Positions 33,898-42,536 are shown, counted from the first letter of the stretch. The stretch is DNA of 64,000 nucleotides from Ruegeria lacuscaerulensis ITI-1157 (GCA_000161775.1 GG704596.1:2808646-2872645); one strand, 5' to 3'. Made by a program: numbers and translations. Notes: generated from the sequence alone by a model not told the origin.

Positions 33898-34260
33898 ATG
33901 AGCGACGTAAAGACCCAGATCGACGAAACCGTCAAGAACAACGACGTGGTGCTTTACATGAAAGGCACCAAGGAAATGCCGCAGTGCGGGTTTTCGTCCC
34001 GCGTGGCAGGCGTTCTGAACTACATGGGCGTGGATTACGTCGATGTGAACGTTCTGGCCGACGAGAACATTCGTCAGGGCATCAAGGACTATTCAGACTG
34101 GCCGACCGTTCCGCAACTGTACGTCAAAGGCGAATTCGTCGGCGGCTGTGACATCGTCACCGAAATGACCCTGTCGGGCGAGTTGGACACCCTGTTTGAC
34201 GAAAACGGCGTGGCCTACAACAAGGAAGCCGCCGACAAGATCCGCGAAGCCAACGCCTGA
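33898..34260 (+). CDS. grxD: Monothiol glutaredoxin Grx4/GrxD
   Basis: A 120-residue monothiol glutaredoxin with the CGFS active site (Cys30) in KGTKEMPQCGFSSRV, the WPTVPQLYVKGEFVGGCDI glutathione-binding block and the C-terminal helix. These proteins bind a [2Fe-2S] cluster as a dimer or with BolA and deliver it in Fe-S assembly. The start MSDVKTQIDETVK at 33898 fits family length. BolA is encoded just upstream. Confidence 0.95.
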   Translation: MSDVKTQIDETVKNNDVVLYMKGTKEMPQCGFSSRVAGVLNYMGVDYVDVNVLADENIRQGIKDYSDWPTVPQLYVKGEFVGGCDIVTEMTLSGELDTLFDENGVAYNKEAADKIREANA

Positions 34261-34267
34261 GGCACCT

Positions 34268-34615
34268 TCAACGGCTCACGCAGCCCGCCATAACATCTGT
34301 TTCGTCGGCGGCGCCGTCCGCCGCGAAACTGACCGTCGCGTTCCATCCTTTCGAGCGCAAGACATACGTCCCCTGCCCCCCGACCGACTCGTATCGAATT
34401 CCGGAGCCACTGGGAACTTGGCGCAAGGCGATCAGCTTGCCGTCCACGATCATCGCTGCGGCACCGTCTCCCTCGGTCGGGTTGAAATACGTCACGGGCA
34501 GCTCGGCCCCGTTTTCACAGACGAAAGCCACCGAAAGAATATCGATCTGCGCCACGGCAGCGCCCCCGCTCAGAGCAGCGGCGGCGGCCAGGGCAACCGA
34601 CTTGAGCGGTTTCAC
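34268..34615 (-). CDS. MliC family lysozyme-inhibitor-like secreted protein
   Basis: A 115-residue exported protein: signal peptide MKPLKSVALAAAAALSGGAA with cleavage near AVAQ, then a small beta-barrel domain. The pattern FVCENGAELPVTYF, IALRQVPSGSGIRYES, GQGTYVLRSKGWNATVSF is that of the MliC/PliC inhibitors of c-type lysozyme, with two cysteines placed for a disulfide. It starts with GTG, overlapping the stop of zapA, so it is translated with a cell-division gene. It lacks an obvious lipobox, so it may be periplasmic rather than membrane-bound. Confidence 0.75.
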   Translation of the reverse strand: MKPLKSVALAAAAALSGGAAVAQIDILSVAFVCENGAELPVTYFNPTEGDGAAAMIVDGKLIALRQVPSGSGIRYESVGGQGTYVLRSKGWNATVSFAADGAADETDVMAGCVSR

Positions 34616-35007
34616 TGTGCCGCCTTTTCTTCGACCATCGACGCCAATGACTCGGCCCTTGCCGCCAACTCGGCCAACGTGTCCGTCACCGACGGCGGCA
34701 CGACTGCCACCTCTATGCGCTCCGGCTCGGGAGGCGGCGCGTTGCGCAGTCTTTCAAGTTCGGCCTGAACCTCGGCCAGTTGAGATTCGAGGGACTTGAT
34801 CTTGTCGTCGGTCACGGCGGCCTTGTCGGCCAACATCAAGCCAGCCATCAACAACATGCGCGACTCGGGCATGCGCCCGATCTGGTCGGACAGCACCTGC
34901 GCCTCGTCGTCCAGAAGTTTGGCGGCCGCATGCAGAAACGGCTCTTCGCCATCCTGACACGCAACTTCAAAACCGCGTCCGCCGATATGAATGGTTACCT
35001 CCGGCAT
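34612..35007 (-). CDS. zapA: Cell division protein ZapA
   Basis: A 131-residue ZapA, which crosslinks FtsZ filaments. It has the N-terminal globular part VTIHIGGRGFEVACQDGEEPFLHAAAKLLDD, the MLLMAGLMLADK region, and a C-terminal coiled coil. A Pro/Glu linker (APPPEPERIEVAVVPPS) and an extra helix extend it beyond the usual ~110 residues. Its start overlaps the upstream coiled-coil gene by one base (TAATG), and its stop overlaps the GTG of the mliC-like gene. Confidence 0.92.
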   Translation of the reverse strand: MPEVTIHIGGRGFEVACQDGEEPFLHAAAKLLDDEAQVLSDQIGRMPESRMLLMAGLMLADKAAVTDDKIKSLESQLAEVQAELERLRNAPPPEPERIEVAVVPPSVTDTLAELAARAESLASMVEEKAAQ

Positions 35008-35750
35008 TACTCCACCTCTCCTTCCGCCAGGTTGGCATGGCTCAGCAAGGGTTCAAGCCGCGCCAGAACTGCGTGTGCCTCGGCAGCATCGCTGGCCCTG
35101 GCCGCGCGGGTCGCCTCGAGCTCGGCGGCAGTGGCGCGGTTCAGCAATTCTGCATCTGGCAGGCCATCCTCGGCGGCCCTGCGCAGCTCGTCCACCGCCT
35201 CGCGCAGTTGATCATTTGCTTTGCGCAAACGCTGAAGGTCATCGTCCAGACGCGACATGGCTGCCCCATGGCTTGCACGTTCGGCTCGAAGCATTTCAAG
35301 CTCGGCGTTCAACTCGGCCACCCGCTCACTGTCGGCCAGTTCGGAGCGCAGTCGGGTGATCTCGGCCTTTAATTCTGCAGTTTCGGAGTTGTCACTCTGT
35401 CGCGCGCGCAGAGTTTCGATTTCAGCTTTCAGCGCTGCAACCTCATCCTGGTCCTGCCCCTCCAACGCGGCTTTCGCTTCGGCCAATTCGGCCCGTGCGG
35501 CTTCTACCGATGCCAGTTTCGCGTGGGCTTGGTTCAGTTGTTCTCGGAGGCTGTCGATTTCCTGTTCGAACCGCTCCTTTACGGATTTCAAACGCTCTTC
35601 CAGTTGGGCATTGGCCAGACGTTCTTCCTCAAGCGCTACGCGTAGCTTGCCGTCATCACCCGCTCCGCCCGGCTGCATCGCTTCGAGTCCGGCGCCGATC
35701 CGGTCCATCGCAGCCATGATGCGTCTTTGAAGGTCTTCGATCTGACTCAT
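35007..35750 (-). CDS. Coiled-coil protein upstream of zapA (ZauP-like)
   Basis: A 247-residue protein that is almost entirely predicted coiled coil: long Glu/Leu/Arg/Ala heptads from about 30 to 230 and no membrane segment. In Caulobacter the zapA-upstream protein ZauP is a coiled coil that cooperates with ZapA to focus the Z-ring. Position, single-base overlap with zapA and composition support that role here, though coiled coils are poor markers of orthology. The ATG at 35750 follows AGGGGC; an upstream GTG (35762) is possible. Confidence 0.75.
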   Translation of the reverse strand: MSQIEDLQRRIMAAMDRIGAGLEAMQPGGAGDDGKLRVALEEERLANAQLEERLKSVKERFEQEIDSLREQLNQAHAKLASVEAARAELAEAKAALEGQDQDEVAALKAEIETLRARQSDNSETAELKAEITRLRSELADSERVAELNAELEMLRAERASHGAAMSRLDDDLQRLRKANDQLREAVDELRRAAEDGLPDAELLNRATAAELEATRAARASDAAEAHAVLARLEPLLSHANLAEGEVE

Positions 35751-35985
35751 TGCCCCTGTCACCTGTTTACCAAGGTTCGTTTTGCTTCGTGGCCAGCCGA
35801 ATCAAGACAGCCCACACCTGTGCTTAGTCTAACGGAATGTGCATCAAAATACCCACCGTTTGGTTTCAGACACTTGAAGAGGACACTTGAAGCGTGATCA
35901 CCGCACCGCAAAGGGTTCCTCTTGCACTTTGGGGGGTGGATGGTATTCAGCCCGCAATCTGCCCGTAACCCAAAGGAAAACACCC

Positions 35986-38007
35986 GTGGACCTGACAGCG
36001 CTGCGTAATGCCAATCCTGATCACTGGGCGAAGGCTGCGGCCATCCGCACCCTGACCCTCGACGCCGTCGCCGCCGCGAATTCCGGCCACTCGGGAATGC
36101 CCATGGGCATGGCCGATGTCGCGACCGTTCTGTTTGAAAAGCATCTGAAATTCGACGCATCCGCCCCCAAATGGCCCGACCGCGACCGGTTCATCCTGTC
36201 GGCCGGCCATGGCTCGATGCTGATCTATTCGCTGCTGTATCTGACGGGTTACGAACAGGTCACTCTGGACGAAATCAAGAACTTCCGCCAGCTGGGCGCC
36301 AAGACGGCCGGCCACCCGGAAAACTTCCTGCTCGATGGCGTCGAAACCACCACCGGCCCGCTGGGGCAAGGGATCGCCAACGCCGTAGGCTTTGCCATGG
36401 CCGAAGAGATCCAGCGCGCGCATTACGGCAAGAAGGTCGTCGATCACTATACCTACGTCATCGCTGGCGACGGCTGCCTGATGGAAGGCGTCAGCCAGGA
36501 GGCGATCACCCTGGCCGGCCGGCACGAGCTGAGCAAGCTGATCGTCTTCTGGGACAACAACAACATCACCATCGACGGTACCGTGGATATCGCCGACCGC
36601 ACCGATCAGGTGCGCCGGTTCGCGGCCTCGGGCTGGCACGTGATCGAGATCGACGGCCACGACCCCAAGGCCATTGACGCCGCCATCACCCAGGCCAAGG
36701 CGTCGAAAAAGCCTTCGATGATTGCCTGCAAGACCCATATCGCCCTGGGCCATGCCGCGCAGGACACCTCGAAAGGTCACGGCGCGCTGACCGATGCCGA
36801 GCAGCTGAAAGCCGCGAAAGAAGCCTATGGCTGGCCCTACGGCCCGTTCGAAATCCCGGCCGAGGTCAAGGCGGCCTGGGAAGCGATCGGCGCCCGTGGT
36901 GCCGCGGACCGTGCGGCCTGGGAAGAGCGTTTCGCCCAACTGTCCGAGCGCAAGCAGGCCGAGTTCAACCGCGCCTACGCGTTCGAGGTGCCGAAAAAGC
37001 TGGCCGGCGCGATCCGCGCGCTGAAAAAGCAGATCTCGGAAGACCAGCCCAAGCTGGCCACCCGCGCCTCGTCGGAAAAGGTGCTGAACGTCGTGAACCC
37101 GATCATGACCGAGACGGTCGGCGGTTCGGCGGACCTGACTGGGTCGAACAACACCAGATCAGCCGATATGGGCGTGTTCCTGCCGGAAAACCGCAAGGGC
37201 CGCTATATCCACTACGGCATCCGTGAACACGGCATGGCCGCGGCGATGAACGGCATGGCGCTGCATGGTGGCATCCGCCCCTATGGCGGTACCTTCATGG
37301 CCTTCACGGACTATGCGCGCCCGTCGATGCGTCTGGCCGCGCTTATGAAGATCCCCAGCGTTTTCGTGATGACCCATGACTCGATCGGTTTGGGCGAAGA
37401 CGGCCCGACGCACCAACCGGTCGAGCATCTGGCGATCTCGCGCGCGACGCCGAACACCTATGTGTTCCGCCCCGCCGACACCGTCGAGACCGCCGAGGCA
37501 TGGGAACTGGCGCTGACCTTCAAGGACAGCCCCTCGGTTCTGTCGCTGACCCGCCAGGGCGTGCCGACCGTACGCACCCAGCACAAGGCCAAGAACCTGA
37601 CCGCCCAGGGCGCATATGTTCTGGCCGAGGCCGAGGGCAAGCGTCAGGCGATCCTGATCGCGACCGGGTCCGAGGTGTCGCTGGCCATGGAGGCCAAGGC
37701 GATGCTCGAGGCCGAAGGGATCGGCACCCGCGTCGTTTCGATGCCCTGCATGGAGCTGTTCGCCGAGCAGGACGAAGCCTATCGCAAGAAGGTCCTGCCC
37801 GCCGGCCCCGTCCGCGTCGGCATCGAGGCCGCCGTCCGTGCCGGCGGCTGGGACCGCTGGCTGCTGGGCGAGCGCGGCCGCGAGGCCAAGGCCGGTTTCA
37901 TCGGCATGTCGAGCTTTGGCGCATCGGCCCCCGCAGGCGAACTGTACAAGCATTTCGGCATCACCGCCGAGGCAACAGTTGCCAAGGTCAAGGAACTGCT
38001 GGGCTGA
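35986..38007 (+). CDS. tkt: Transketolase
   Basis: A 673-residue TPP-dependent transketolase of the pentose phosphate pathway. Visible motifs: [16 protein letters not shown] near the N-terminus, the TPP motif [13 protein letters not shown] through [21 protein letters not shown], and [20 protein letters not shown]. It starts with GTG at 35986 ([21 protein letters not shown]) behind an AAAGGAA ribosome site; the frame is open further upstream but without family sequence. A 13-nt-period direct repeat lies about 100 bp before the start. Confidence 0.95.
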   Translation: MDLTALRNANPDHWAKAAAIRTLTLDAVAAANSGHSGMPMGMADVATVLFEKHLKFDASAPKWPDRDRFILSAGHGSMLIYSLLYLTGYEQVTLDEIKNFRQLGAKTAGHPENFLLDGVETTTGPLGQGIANAVGFAMAEEIQRAHYGKKVVDHYTYVIAGDGCLMEGVSQEAITLAGRHELSKLIVFWDNNNITIDGTVDIADRTDQVRRFAASGWHVIEIDGHDPKAIDAAITQAKASKKPSMIACKTHIALGHAAQDTSKGHGALTDAEQLKAAKEAYGWPYGPFEIPAEVKAAWEAIGARGAADRAAWEERFAQLSERKQAEFNRAYAFEVPKKLAGAIRALKKQISEDQPKLATRASSEKVLNVVNPIMTETVGGSADLTGSNNTRSADMGVFLPENRKGRYIHYGIREHGMAAAMNGMALHGGIRPYGGTFMAFTDYARPSMRLAALMKIPSVFVMTHDSIGLGEDGPTHQPVEHLAISRATPNTYVFRPADTVETAEAWELALTFKDSPSVLSLTRQGVPTVRTQHKAKNLTAQGAYVLAEAEGKRQAILIATGSEVSLAMEAKAMLEAEGIGTRVVSMPCMELFAEQDEAYRKKVLPAGPVRVGIEAAVRAGGWDRWLLGERGREAKAGFIGMSSFGASAPAGELYKHFGITAEATVAKVKELLG

Positions 38008-38030
38008 TCCAGCCGATCCAAGCAATCAAA

Positions 38031-38054
38031 GGGCGGCCATCGTGCCGCCCTTTT
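38031..38054. terminator. Intrinsic terminator between tkt and DUF808 gene
   Basis: GGGCGGC (38031-38037) and GCCGCCC (38044-38050) with a six-base loop are followed by TTTTCC in the tkt direction. The stem starts 23 bp behind tkt and may also serve the convergent gene. Confidence 0.75.
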
Positions 38055-38064
38055 CCTTTGGGCC

Positions 38065-39036
38065 TCAATGGTCCGCTTTCTGCTCGGCCTTGTTGGGCCA
38101 CAGCGGCGCGATGACCTTGGTCGCCAACGGGATCAGAACAAACCCCCAAGCAAGCCCGAACACGCCGTCCATCGCGGCTTTGCTGATCCACTCCACCGCG
38201 CCGGCCCATTGATCGGACACGGCATGACCGGCCGCATAGGCCCAGTCGTGGATGTGATGTCCCAACCAGCCAAAGCCCAGCACCTCGAGTCCATGGATCA
38301 TGATCGAGCCGCCGACCCACAACATCGCCGCCGTACCCACGACCGACAGGGTCTTCATGACCTTTGGCATCGCCTTGACCAGCCCGCGACCCAGCCCGCG
38401 GCCGATCGGTGTCGGCGCGTTCTTGGCGAGATAAAGCCCGACATCGTCCATTTTGACGATCAACGCGACCGATCCATAGACGGCCACCGTGACACCGATC
38501 CCCACCACGGCCAGCGTTGCGGCCTGCATCCAGACATTCGGGGCCTCAATGGCAGAAAGAGCGATGGTCATGATTTCGGCCGACAGGATGAAATCGGTCT
38601 TGATCGCGCCCTTGATCTTCTGCTCCTCCAGATGACCCGGATCGCGCACGCTCATGTCTTCTTCTATGACGTGACTGCCATGTGGGAACAGCACGTGGAA
38701 GATCTTCTCGGCCCCTTCGAAACACAGGTATGACCCACCGATCATCAGCAAGGGCGTTATCAGCCACGGCGCGAAGTTCGCCAGCAACAGCGCCACAGGC
38801 AGCAGCAGAATGACCTTGTTGAACATCGACCCGCGCGCGATGCGCCAGACGATCGGCAATTCGCGCGCAGGGGCAAAGCCCTGGACGTATTTCGGCGTGA
38901 CGGCCGCGTCATCGATAATCACGCCGGCGGTTTTGGCCCCCGCCTTGCCGGCGGCCGCCGCCACATCGTCGACCGAGGCCGCCGCCACCTTGGCGATTCC
39001 CGCCACATCGTCCAACAGGGCCAGCAAACCGCTCAT
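38065..39036 (-). CDS. DUF808 family membrane protein
   Basis: A 323-residue inner-membrane protein of the DUF808 family (YedI-like in E. coli). It begins MSGLLALLDDVAGIAKVAAA, followed by DDAAVTPKYVQGFAPARELPI and several hydrophobic helices, with the acidic cytosolic block IEEDMSVRDPGHLEEQKIKGAIKTDFILSAEIMTIAL in the middle. The family is well conserved but has no established function. It converges on tkt and is divergent from gap1. Confidence 0.88.
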   Translation of the reverse strand: MSGLLALLDDVAGIAKVAAASVDDVAAAAGKAGAKTAGVIIDDAAVTPKYVQGFAPARELPIVWRIARGSMFNKVILLLPVALLLANFAPWLITPLLMIGGSYLCFEGAEKIFHVLFPHGSHVIEEDMSVRDPGHLEEQKIKGAIKTDFILSAEIMTIALSAIEAPNVWMQAATLAVVGIGVTVAVYGSVALIVKMDDVGLYLAKNAPTPIGRGLGRGLVKAMPKVMKTLSVVGTAAMLWVGGSIMIHGLEVLGFGWLGHHIHDWAYAAGHAVSDQWAGAVEWISKAAMDGVFGLAWGFVLIPLATKVIAPLWPNKAEQKADH

Positions 39037-39089
39037 GCCGCATCCTTTCCGTTTATCCGTCGCCCTTCGGACCCTAACCGATCCGACAG

Positions 39090-39131
39090 CTAGCGCAAGC
39101 GTTAGCGCAACCACGCCAAGTTTGCGCTAAC
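39090..39131. promoter_or_regulatory. Cluster of GCGCTAAC-type operator sites before gap1
   Basis: Three related elements occur: GCTAGCGCAAGC (39090-39101), GTTAGCGCAAC (39101-39111, minus-strand GTTGCGCTAAC) and TTTGCGCTAAC (39121-39131). The last two have opposite orientation and centres 20 bp apart, about two helical turns. They match the perfect palindrome before gap2 and the element before fda. Confidence 0.55.
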
Positions 39132-39218
39132 ACATTGCAAATATGGCATTTTCTCTCTTTTTAGATTGGCCCATGACCGCTATATCGCCCGAAACGCAAG
39201 CGGATTTGGAGACGTCAC

Positions 39219-40220
39219 ATGACCATCAAGGTCGGCATCAATGGTTTTGGCCGCATCGGCCGCTGTACCCTTTCGCACATCGCCGCGTCAGGCCGCAACG
39301 ACATCGAAGTGATCAAGGTCAACGCCACCGGACCGCTTGAAACCTCGGCGCATCTGCTGAAATACGACAGCATCCACGGCCGCTTTCCGCGCGACGTCTC
39401 GATCAGCGGCAACACGATGGACCTGGGCCGCGGGCCGATGCAGATGTTCTCGACCTACGACATGAACGAGCTGGACTGGGAAGGCTGCGACGTCGTTCTG
39501 GAATGCACCGGCAAATTCAACGACGGGCTGAAGGCCAAAACACACCTTGAACGTGGCGCGCAAAAGGTTCTGCTGTCGGCTCCGGGCAAAAACGTCGACA
39601 AAACGATCGTGTTCGGCGTCAACCACAACAGCCTGACCGCCAACGACAGGATGGTGTCGAATGGCTCGTGCACCACGAACTGCCTTGCCCCGCTTGCCAA
39701 GGTTCTGGACGAAGGCATCGGCATCGAAAACGGCATCATGACCACGATCCACGCCTATACCGGCGACCAGCCCACGTTGGACCGCCGCCACAATGACCTG
39801 TACCGCGCCCGCGCCGCCGCCATGTCCATGATCCCCACCAGCACCGGTGCTGCCAAGGCCCTGGGCGAGGTTCTGCCGAACCTCAAGGGGCGCCTGGACG
39901 GCTCGGCCATTCGCGTGCCCACGCCGAACGTGTCGGCCGTGGATCTGACCTTCCGCGCCGCGCGCGAGGTGACCGTCGATGAGGTCAACGCCATCGTCGC
40001 CGAGGCCGCCAAGGGACCGATGCAGCGCGTGCTGGGCTATGAACCTGCACCTCTGGTGTCGACCGATTTCAACCACACCGAAGAAAGCTCGATCTTCGCG
40101 CCCGACCAAACCCGTGTCGTCGATGGCCGCATGGTCCGCGTGCTGGCCTGGTACGACAACGAATGGGGCTTCTCGGTGCGCATGGCCGATGTGGCCGTCG
40201 CCATGGGGCGCCTTAACTGA
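39219..40220 (+). CDS. gap: Glyceraldehyde-3-phosphate dehydrogenase 1 (likely NADP-capable)
   Basis: A 333-residue type I GAPDH with catalytic Cys151 in SNGSCTTNCLAP and the Rossmann start INGFGRIGRC. At the position that selects NAD, where most glycolytic enzymes have Asn-Asp (seen at 35-36 in the second copy), this one has Asn-Ala-Thr (35-37), and the later L-P pair is replaced by Asp-Arg-Arg (TLDRRHNDL). Loss of the Asp is a mark of NADP acceptance, so an anabolic or dual role is likely, but inferred. Operator-like sites lie 88-129 bp upstream. Confidence 0.92.
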   Translation: MTIKVGINGFGRIGRCTLSHIAASGRNDIEVIKVNATGPLETSAHLLKYDSIHGRFPRDVSISGNTMDLGRGPMQMFSTYDMNELDWEGCDVVLECTGKFNDGLKAKTHLERGAQKVLLSAPGKNVDKTIVFGVNHNSLTANDRMVSNGSCTTNCLAPLAKVLDEGIGIENGIMTTIHAYTGDQPTLDRRHNDLYRARAAAMSMIPTSTGAAKALGEVLPNLKGRLDGSAIRVPTPNVSAVDLTFRAAREVTVDEVNAIVAEAAKGPMQRVLGYEPAPLVSTDFNHTEESSIFAPDQTRVVDGRMVRVLAWYDNEWGFSVRMADVAVAMGRLN

Positions 40221-40243
40221 CATCGCCAAGTGCGCTTGCGCAG

Positions 40244-40276
40244 AAACGCCCGCTCAGGTTATCTGGGCGGGCGTTT
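40244..40276 (+). terminator. Intrinsic terminator behind gap1
   Basis: A 14-bp stem (40244-40257 with 40263-40276, one G-U pair, loop GTTAT) ends in GCGTTTGCG. It starts 23 bp behind gap1 and just before the small membrane protein gene. Confidence 0.75.
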
Positions 40277-40291
40277 GCGTTCGGAGCGGCA

Positions 40292-40435
40292 ATGACAAAC
40301 CAAATCGCGATCTGGCTGGGAGTGCTCATTCTGGGTGGCCTGATGCTGGACTATGCCCTTGTCGGAACCGAGCATCTCCTGTTCCTCGGAAAGAAATTCT
40401 ACGACCTTCTCGATTGGGTCGCCTTCTGGCGCTGA
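40292..40435 (+). CDS. Small single-pass membrane protein between the two gap genes
   Basis: A 47-residue protein, MTNQIAIWLGVLILGGLMLD then YALVGTEHLLFLGKKFYDLL and DWVAFWR. It has one transmembrane helix followed by an amphipathic, aromatic-rich tail with KK. Short proteins of this pattern occur in other Rhodobacterales, from memory, but no function is known. It lies between gap1 and gap2 in the same direction, behind the gap1 terminator, so it needs its own promoter or read-through. Confidence 0.55.
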   Translation: MTNQIAIWLGVLILGGLMLDYALVGTEHLLFLGKKFYDLLDWVAFWR

Positions 40436-40447
40436 CAGAGGTTTTGC

Positions 40448-40484
40448 TTGACATTTTCGCCTGACTGCCTTTGTTAGCGCTAAC
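40448..40484 (+). promoter_or_regulatory. gap2 promoter with GTTAGCGCTAAC operator
   Basis: TTGACA (40448-40453) and TTGTTA (40471-40476) are separated by 17 bp. The perfect 12-bp palindrome GTTAGCGCTAAC (40473-40484) covers the -10 element and the expected start point. This layout fits repression by a LacI-type protein. Similar sites precede gap1 and fda. Confidence 0.65.
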
Positions 40485-40527
40485 TGATTTCAATCGCGGC
40501 TTAGCGGCCATTCAGACGGAGCGCGAC

Positions 40528-41532
40528 ATGACACTCAAACTTGCAATCAACGGATTTGGACGGATCGGGCGCGGCGTTCTGCGCGCCCTGATGGAAAGCG
40601 GTCGCACGGATGTGCAGATCGTGGCGATCAACGACCTGGCCAAGCCGGAAATGAACGCGCATCTGTTCGAGTTCGACAGCGTGCATGGCCGCTACGCCAA
40701 GCCGGTCACCCTGACCGAGGCCGGGCTGGACGTGGGCGCAGGCCCGATCCGCCTGACCAGCGAGCGCGACCCCGAGGCGCTGGATTGGTCGGACGTGGAT
40801 GTGGTTCTGGAATGCACCGGCGTATTCCGCACGCGCGAAGCCGCGTCGCGTCATTTCAAGAACGGCGCGAAAAAGGTTCTGATCTCGGCGCCGGCGCGTG
40901 GGGATGGCGAGGTGAAGACCGTTGTGTTCGGCGTGAACGACCACGAGCTGACAGCCGCCGACACCGTGGTTTCCAACGCCTCCTGCACCACCAACTGCCT
41001 GTCGCCGGTCGCGGCCGCGCTGGATGCGGGCCTGGGTATCGTGCACGGCAACATGACCACGGTGCACGCCTATACCGCCAGCCAGCCGGTGCATGACACT
41101 GCCGGCAAGGACCCGTACCTGTCGCGCGCGGCGGCGCTGTCGATGATCCCGACCACCACCGGTGCGGCCTCGGCCGTGGGGCTGGTTCTGCCGCAACTGC
41201 AGGGCAAGCTGACCGGTCAGGCGATCCGGGTTCCCACTCCGAACGTCTCGGTCGTCGATCTGGTGGTCGAGGTATCGCGCCCCACCACCGAAGAAGAGGT
41301 CAACGCCCTGTTCACCGAAGCCGCGGCCAAGATCCCGACCGTTCTGGCCGCGGAAACCCGCCCGTTGATCTCGATCGACTTCAACCACGATTCCCACAGC
41401 TCGACGGTGTCGCTGGCCGAAACCAAGGTGACCGACGGCACCCTGGTTCGCGTGCTGGCCTGGTACGACAACGAGTGGGGTTTCTCGAACCGGATGCTGG
41501 ATACGGCCGCCGCGATGGGTGCCCTAACCTAA
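40528..41532 (+). CDS. gap: Glyceraldehyde-3-phosphate dehydrogenase 2 (NAD type)
   Basis: A 334-residue type I GAPDH with catalytic Cys153 in SNASCTTNCLSP. The NAD-selecting pair Asn35-Asp36 is present (VAINDLAKPEMNAHL), unlike in gap1, so it is expected to be the NAD-dependent glycolytic enzyme. The start at 40528 (MTLKLAINGFGRIGRG) is preferred over an upstream in-frame TTG that lies within the operator region. A palindromic operator covers the promoter. The 3' end overlaps the convergent coaD by nine bases. Confidence 0.93.
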   Translation: MTLKLAINGFGRIGRGVLRALMESGRTDVQIVAINDLAKPEMNAHLFEFDSVHGRYAKPVTLTEAGLDVGAGPIRLTSERDPEALDWSDVDVVLECTGVFRTREAASRHFKNGAKKVLISAPARGDGEVKTVVFGVNDHELTAADTVVSNASCTTNCLSPVAAALDAGLGIVHGNMTTVHAYTASQPVHDTAGKDPYLSRAAALSMIPTTTGAASAVGLVLPQLQGKLTGQAIRVPTPNVSVVDLVVEVSRPTTEEEVNALFTEAAAKIPTVLAAETRPLISIDFNHDSHSSTVSLAETKVTDGTLVRVLAWYDNEWGFSNRMLDTAAAMGALT

Positions 41533-42015
41533 CCGCTCTTTCAGCGCGATATTGACCTGGGGCGTGACGAATTTCGACACGTCCCCACCCAGCCGGGCGA
41601 TTTCCTTGACCAGTTTCGAGGCAATCGCCTGGTGTCGGGCTTCGGCCATCAGGAACACGGTCTCGATCGAATCGTCGAGCGCCCGGTTCATCCCAACCAT
41701 CTGAAATTCATATTCGAAATCGGCAACAGCACGCAGGCCGCGCACGATGATCTGCGCCCCTACGTCCCGGGCGCAGTCGATCAGCAGGTTTTCGAACGGA
41801 TGCGCAACGATCTCGGTTCCGGTCTGTTCGGTCAGATGGGCGCATTCAGCCTCGATCATGGCCACCCGTTCTTCCAGGGAAAACAAGGGCCCCTTGTCGC
41901 GGTTGATTGCAACGCCAATCACCAGTTTGTCGACCAGCATCGCCGCCCGGCGGATGATGTCGATATGACCCAATGTAATCGGATCAAACGTTCCGGGATA
42001 CAATCCAACCCGCAT
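41524..42015 (-). CDS. coaD: Phosphopantetheine adenylyltransferase
   Basis: A 163-residue nucleotidyltransferase that makes dephospho-CoA, the fourth step of CoA synthesis. The N-terminal GLYPGTFDPITLGHIDII has the T/HxGH motif, and the C-terminal IASKLVKEIARLGGDVSKFV has the second motif. Length is typical. I start at MRVGLYPGTFDP (42015), with GGAGGCC upstream on its strand. It overlaps the gap2 end. Confidence 0.95.
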   Translation of the reverse strand: MRVGLYPGTFDPITLGHIDIIRRAAMLVDKLVIGVAINRDKGPLFSLEERVAMIEAECAHLTEQTGTEIVAHPFENLLIDCARDVGAQIIVRGLRAVADFEYEFQMVGMNRALDDSIETVFLMAEARHQAIASKLVKEIARLGGDVSKFVTPQVNIALKERLG

Positions 42016-42098
42016 CGGGGCCTCCTGAGCAAGAAAATTTCTGCGCAAGCAAACACAAGTTTTCCGCAGCTGCAAGAGGCCGCATCAATGCCGCAAGG

Positions 42099-42536
42099 CT
42101 AGTGGCCCATGATCATGCCCTGCAGGGCATCCTTTTCCATCGCCAGCTCTGACAATTGCGCCTTGACCGCATCGCCAAGCGTCACGATTCCGACCAGCTG
42201 GCCGTCCTCGACGACGGGCATGTGGCGAAATCGGCCTTCGGTCATGCGGGCCAGCACATCCTGCACCTTGTCCTGTTTGGTGGCGGTAACCAGCTTCTCA
42301 GTCATGTAGGCGCTGACCGGCTCGGTCAGGCATCCGCTGCCGCTGGCGGCCAGTTCGCGCACGATGTCGCGCTCTGACAGAATACCCATGGCGGTCTTGC
42401 CTCCGTCCTCCGAGACCACGACGGTACCGATACGCTTTTCGGCCAAGATCTTCGCCGCATCCGAAACGGTCGTCGAAGGCGCCACCGTCACGACCCCATC
42501 CGTTGCTTTCGAACTCAGAATGGCCTGAACAAGCAT
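42099..42536 (-). CDS. CBS domain pair protein
   Basis: A 144-residue protein consisting of two CBS domains (about 5-65 and 75-135), with the usual ILAEKRIGTVVVSEDGGKTAMGILSERDIVREL and GRFRHMPVVEDGQLVGIVTLGDAVK. CBS pairs bind adenine nucleotides and sense energy state; no fused enzyme is present, so the partner is unknown. A GGAGG site stands 9 bp before the ATG at 42536. It lies between coaD and a LysR gene on the same strand. Confidence 0.9.
   Translation of the reverse strand: MLVQAILSSKATDGVVTVAPSTTVSDAAKILAEKRIGTVVVSEDGGKTAMGILSERDIVRELAASGSGCLTEPVSAYMTEKLVTATKQDKVQDVLARMTEGRFRHMPVVEDGQLVGIVTLGDAVKAQLSELAMEKDALQGMIMGH

Noticed and set aside
34268..35007. 6S RNA near zapA, as found in many proteobacteria
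   Set aside because: The region behind zapA is fully coding (MliC-like gene, then grxD on the other strand); no space or structure for ssrS.
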